From assembly GCA_020047875.1 (NCBI GenBank), contig JAIFNE010000073.1:1-5941 (forward strand): a DNA stretch of 5,941 nt. Direction: 5' to 3'. A program made the position numbers and the translations under genes. Below the pieces are notes generated by a model, which was not told the origin of the DNA, did not search any database, and saw only the letters and a list, made by a program, of their open reading frames with translations. Shown piece after piece: positions 5,358-5,941 of this stretch; positions within the stretch are counted from its first letter, which is position 1; each line of letters starts with the position of its first letter. This DNA comes from Hydrogenophaga sp. (GTDB lineage Bacteria > Pseudomonadota > Gammaproteobacteria > Burkholderiales > Burkholderiaceae_C).

Positions 5358-5941
5358 TCACCACGCCGGCGCGAGCTGCGCAAAGCCTTGTGGTGCCTGC
5401 TTGTCGTGTTCGAAGCTCACGATTTCATAGGCGTCGGGTTGCGCGAGCAGCGCACGAAGCAGCAGGTTGTTCATCGCGTGGCCGCTGCGAAACGCGCTGT
5501 ACGCGGCCAGCAGCGGTTTACCGACGATGTAGAGATCGCCCATGGCGTCGAGAATTTTGTGTTTGACGAACTCGTCCTGATAGCGCAGGCCATCGGCGTT
5601 GAGCACCTTCACATCGTCCATCACGATGGCGTTGTCCAGGCCTCCGCCCAATGCCAGGCCGTGGGAACGCATCATTTCCACATCTTTGGTGAAACCGAAG
5701 GTGCGCGCTCGCGCGATCTCGCGCGCGTAGGTTCCGCTGCCGAAGTCGAACTCGACCCGCTGGCCAGTGGCATTCACCGCCGGATGATCGAACTCGATTT
5801 CGAACGCCAGCTTGTAGCCGTGGTACGGATCCAGCCGCGCCCACTTCAGGCTGGCGCCCTGCCCCTCGCGCACCTCCACCGGCTTGACCACCCGGATGAA
5901 GCGCTTGGGCGCCTTCTGCATCACGACGCCCGCGCTTTGCA
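5358..5941 (-). CDS. lpxC: UDP-3-O-acyl-N-acetylglucosamine deacetylase LpxC, 3' part
   Basis: LpxC is the zinc-dependent cytoplasmic deacetylase that performs the first committed step of lipid A synthesis. About 193 C-terminal residues are visible; the gene enters from the right edge, so its N-terminal half, including the first zinc-binding histidine, is outside. Family landmarks include KRFIRVVKPVEV, HPAVNATGQRVEFDF, AREIARARTFGF and LGGGLDNAIVMDD. HKILDAMGD supplies the zinc ligands (His codon 5559-5561, Asp codon 5547-5549), and SGHAMNN contains the catalytic histidine (codon 5478-5480). The stop is at 5358-5360. In Proteobacteria lpxC commonly follows ftsA-ftsZ at the end of the dcw cluster, so those genes probably lie beyond the right edge. 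The visible part shows no lesion. Confidence 0.97.
   Translation of the reverse strand, partial: QSAGVVMQKAPKRFIRVVKPVEVREGQGASLKWARLDPYHGYKLAFEIEFDHPAVNATGQRVEFDFGSGTYAREIARARTFGFTKDVEMMRSHGLALGGGLDNAIVMDDVKVLNADGLRYQDEFVKHKILDAMGDLYIVGKPLLAAYSAFRSGHAMNNLLLRALLAQPDAYEIVSFEHDKQAPQGFAQLAPAW

Noticed and set aside
5087..5566. Plus-strand open frame (159 residues) across the second repeat, the small membrane-protein gene and lpxC
   Set aside because: It is Arg-rich, begins inside the repeat and is antisense to lpxC; no domain is visible.
1..5941. CRISPR array, tRNA/rRNA genes, insertion sequence or prophage genes
   Set aside because: No regularly spaced repeats, tRNA-like folds, transposase motifs or phage proteins were seen on either strand.

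Overview
The base composition (GC-rich), protein families and gene order point to a betaproteobacterium of the order Burkholderiales, most likely family Comamonadaceae (a Hydrogenophaga/Acidovorax-like genome). This is an inference from protein style and synteny, not from a search. The window is mainly chromosomal housekeeping and cell-envelope DNA. I see no phage, plasmid, insertion-sequence or CRISPR signature.

Layout, plus strand: (1) the 3' part of an RNB-domain ribonuclease gene (3-998, cut by the window start); (2) a 192-base intergenic region with a GAAA-capped hairpin; (3) a TonB-family envelope protein (1191-2057); (4) mtgA, a peptidoglycan glycosyltransferase (2054-2807), frameshifted by what looks like a deletion of about 35 bases that removes a conserved glycosyltransferase-51 motif; (5) a structured repeat (2805-2890); (6) a PlsC-like acyltransferase (from 2923) that has lost its stop codon; (7) a CdsA-like membrane cytidylyltransferase (to 4498) with no normal start codon; (8) an intact ruvC (4495-5043); (9) a second copy of the structured repeat (5041-5119). 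Minus strand: lpxC (5358-5941, 5' part outside the window), followed by a 58-residue two-helix membrane protein (5160-5336) that converges on ruvC.

The plus-strand genes from the TonB-family gene to ruvC are tightly packed, with 4-base ATGA overlaps at TonB/mtgA and CdsA-like/ruvC, so they are probably one transcription unit. Several act on the envelope: TonB-type force transduction, glycan polymerisation and phospholipid acylation/activation. RuvC resolves Holliday junctions. The lpxC block on the other strand probably marks the end of the division/cell-wall (dcw) cluster and makes lipid A.

No wholly new multi-gene system is evident. The most notable signals are: two copies of a hairpin repeat, each starting exactly at the stop codon of a plus-strand gene, in which every stem difference between copies is compensated; two reading-frame lesions close together (mtgA, and the acyltransferase/CdsA junction with a tandem TTCC); and a GNRA-tetraloop hairpin before the TonB-family gene. 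The lesions may be real decay or sequencing/assembly errors; sequence alone does not decide.
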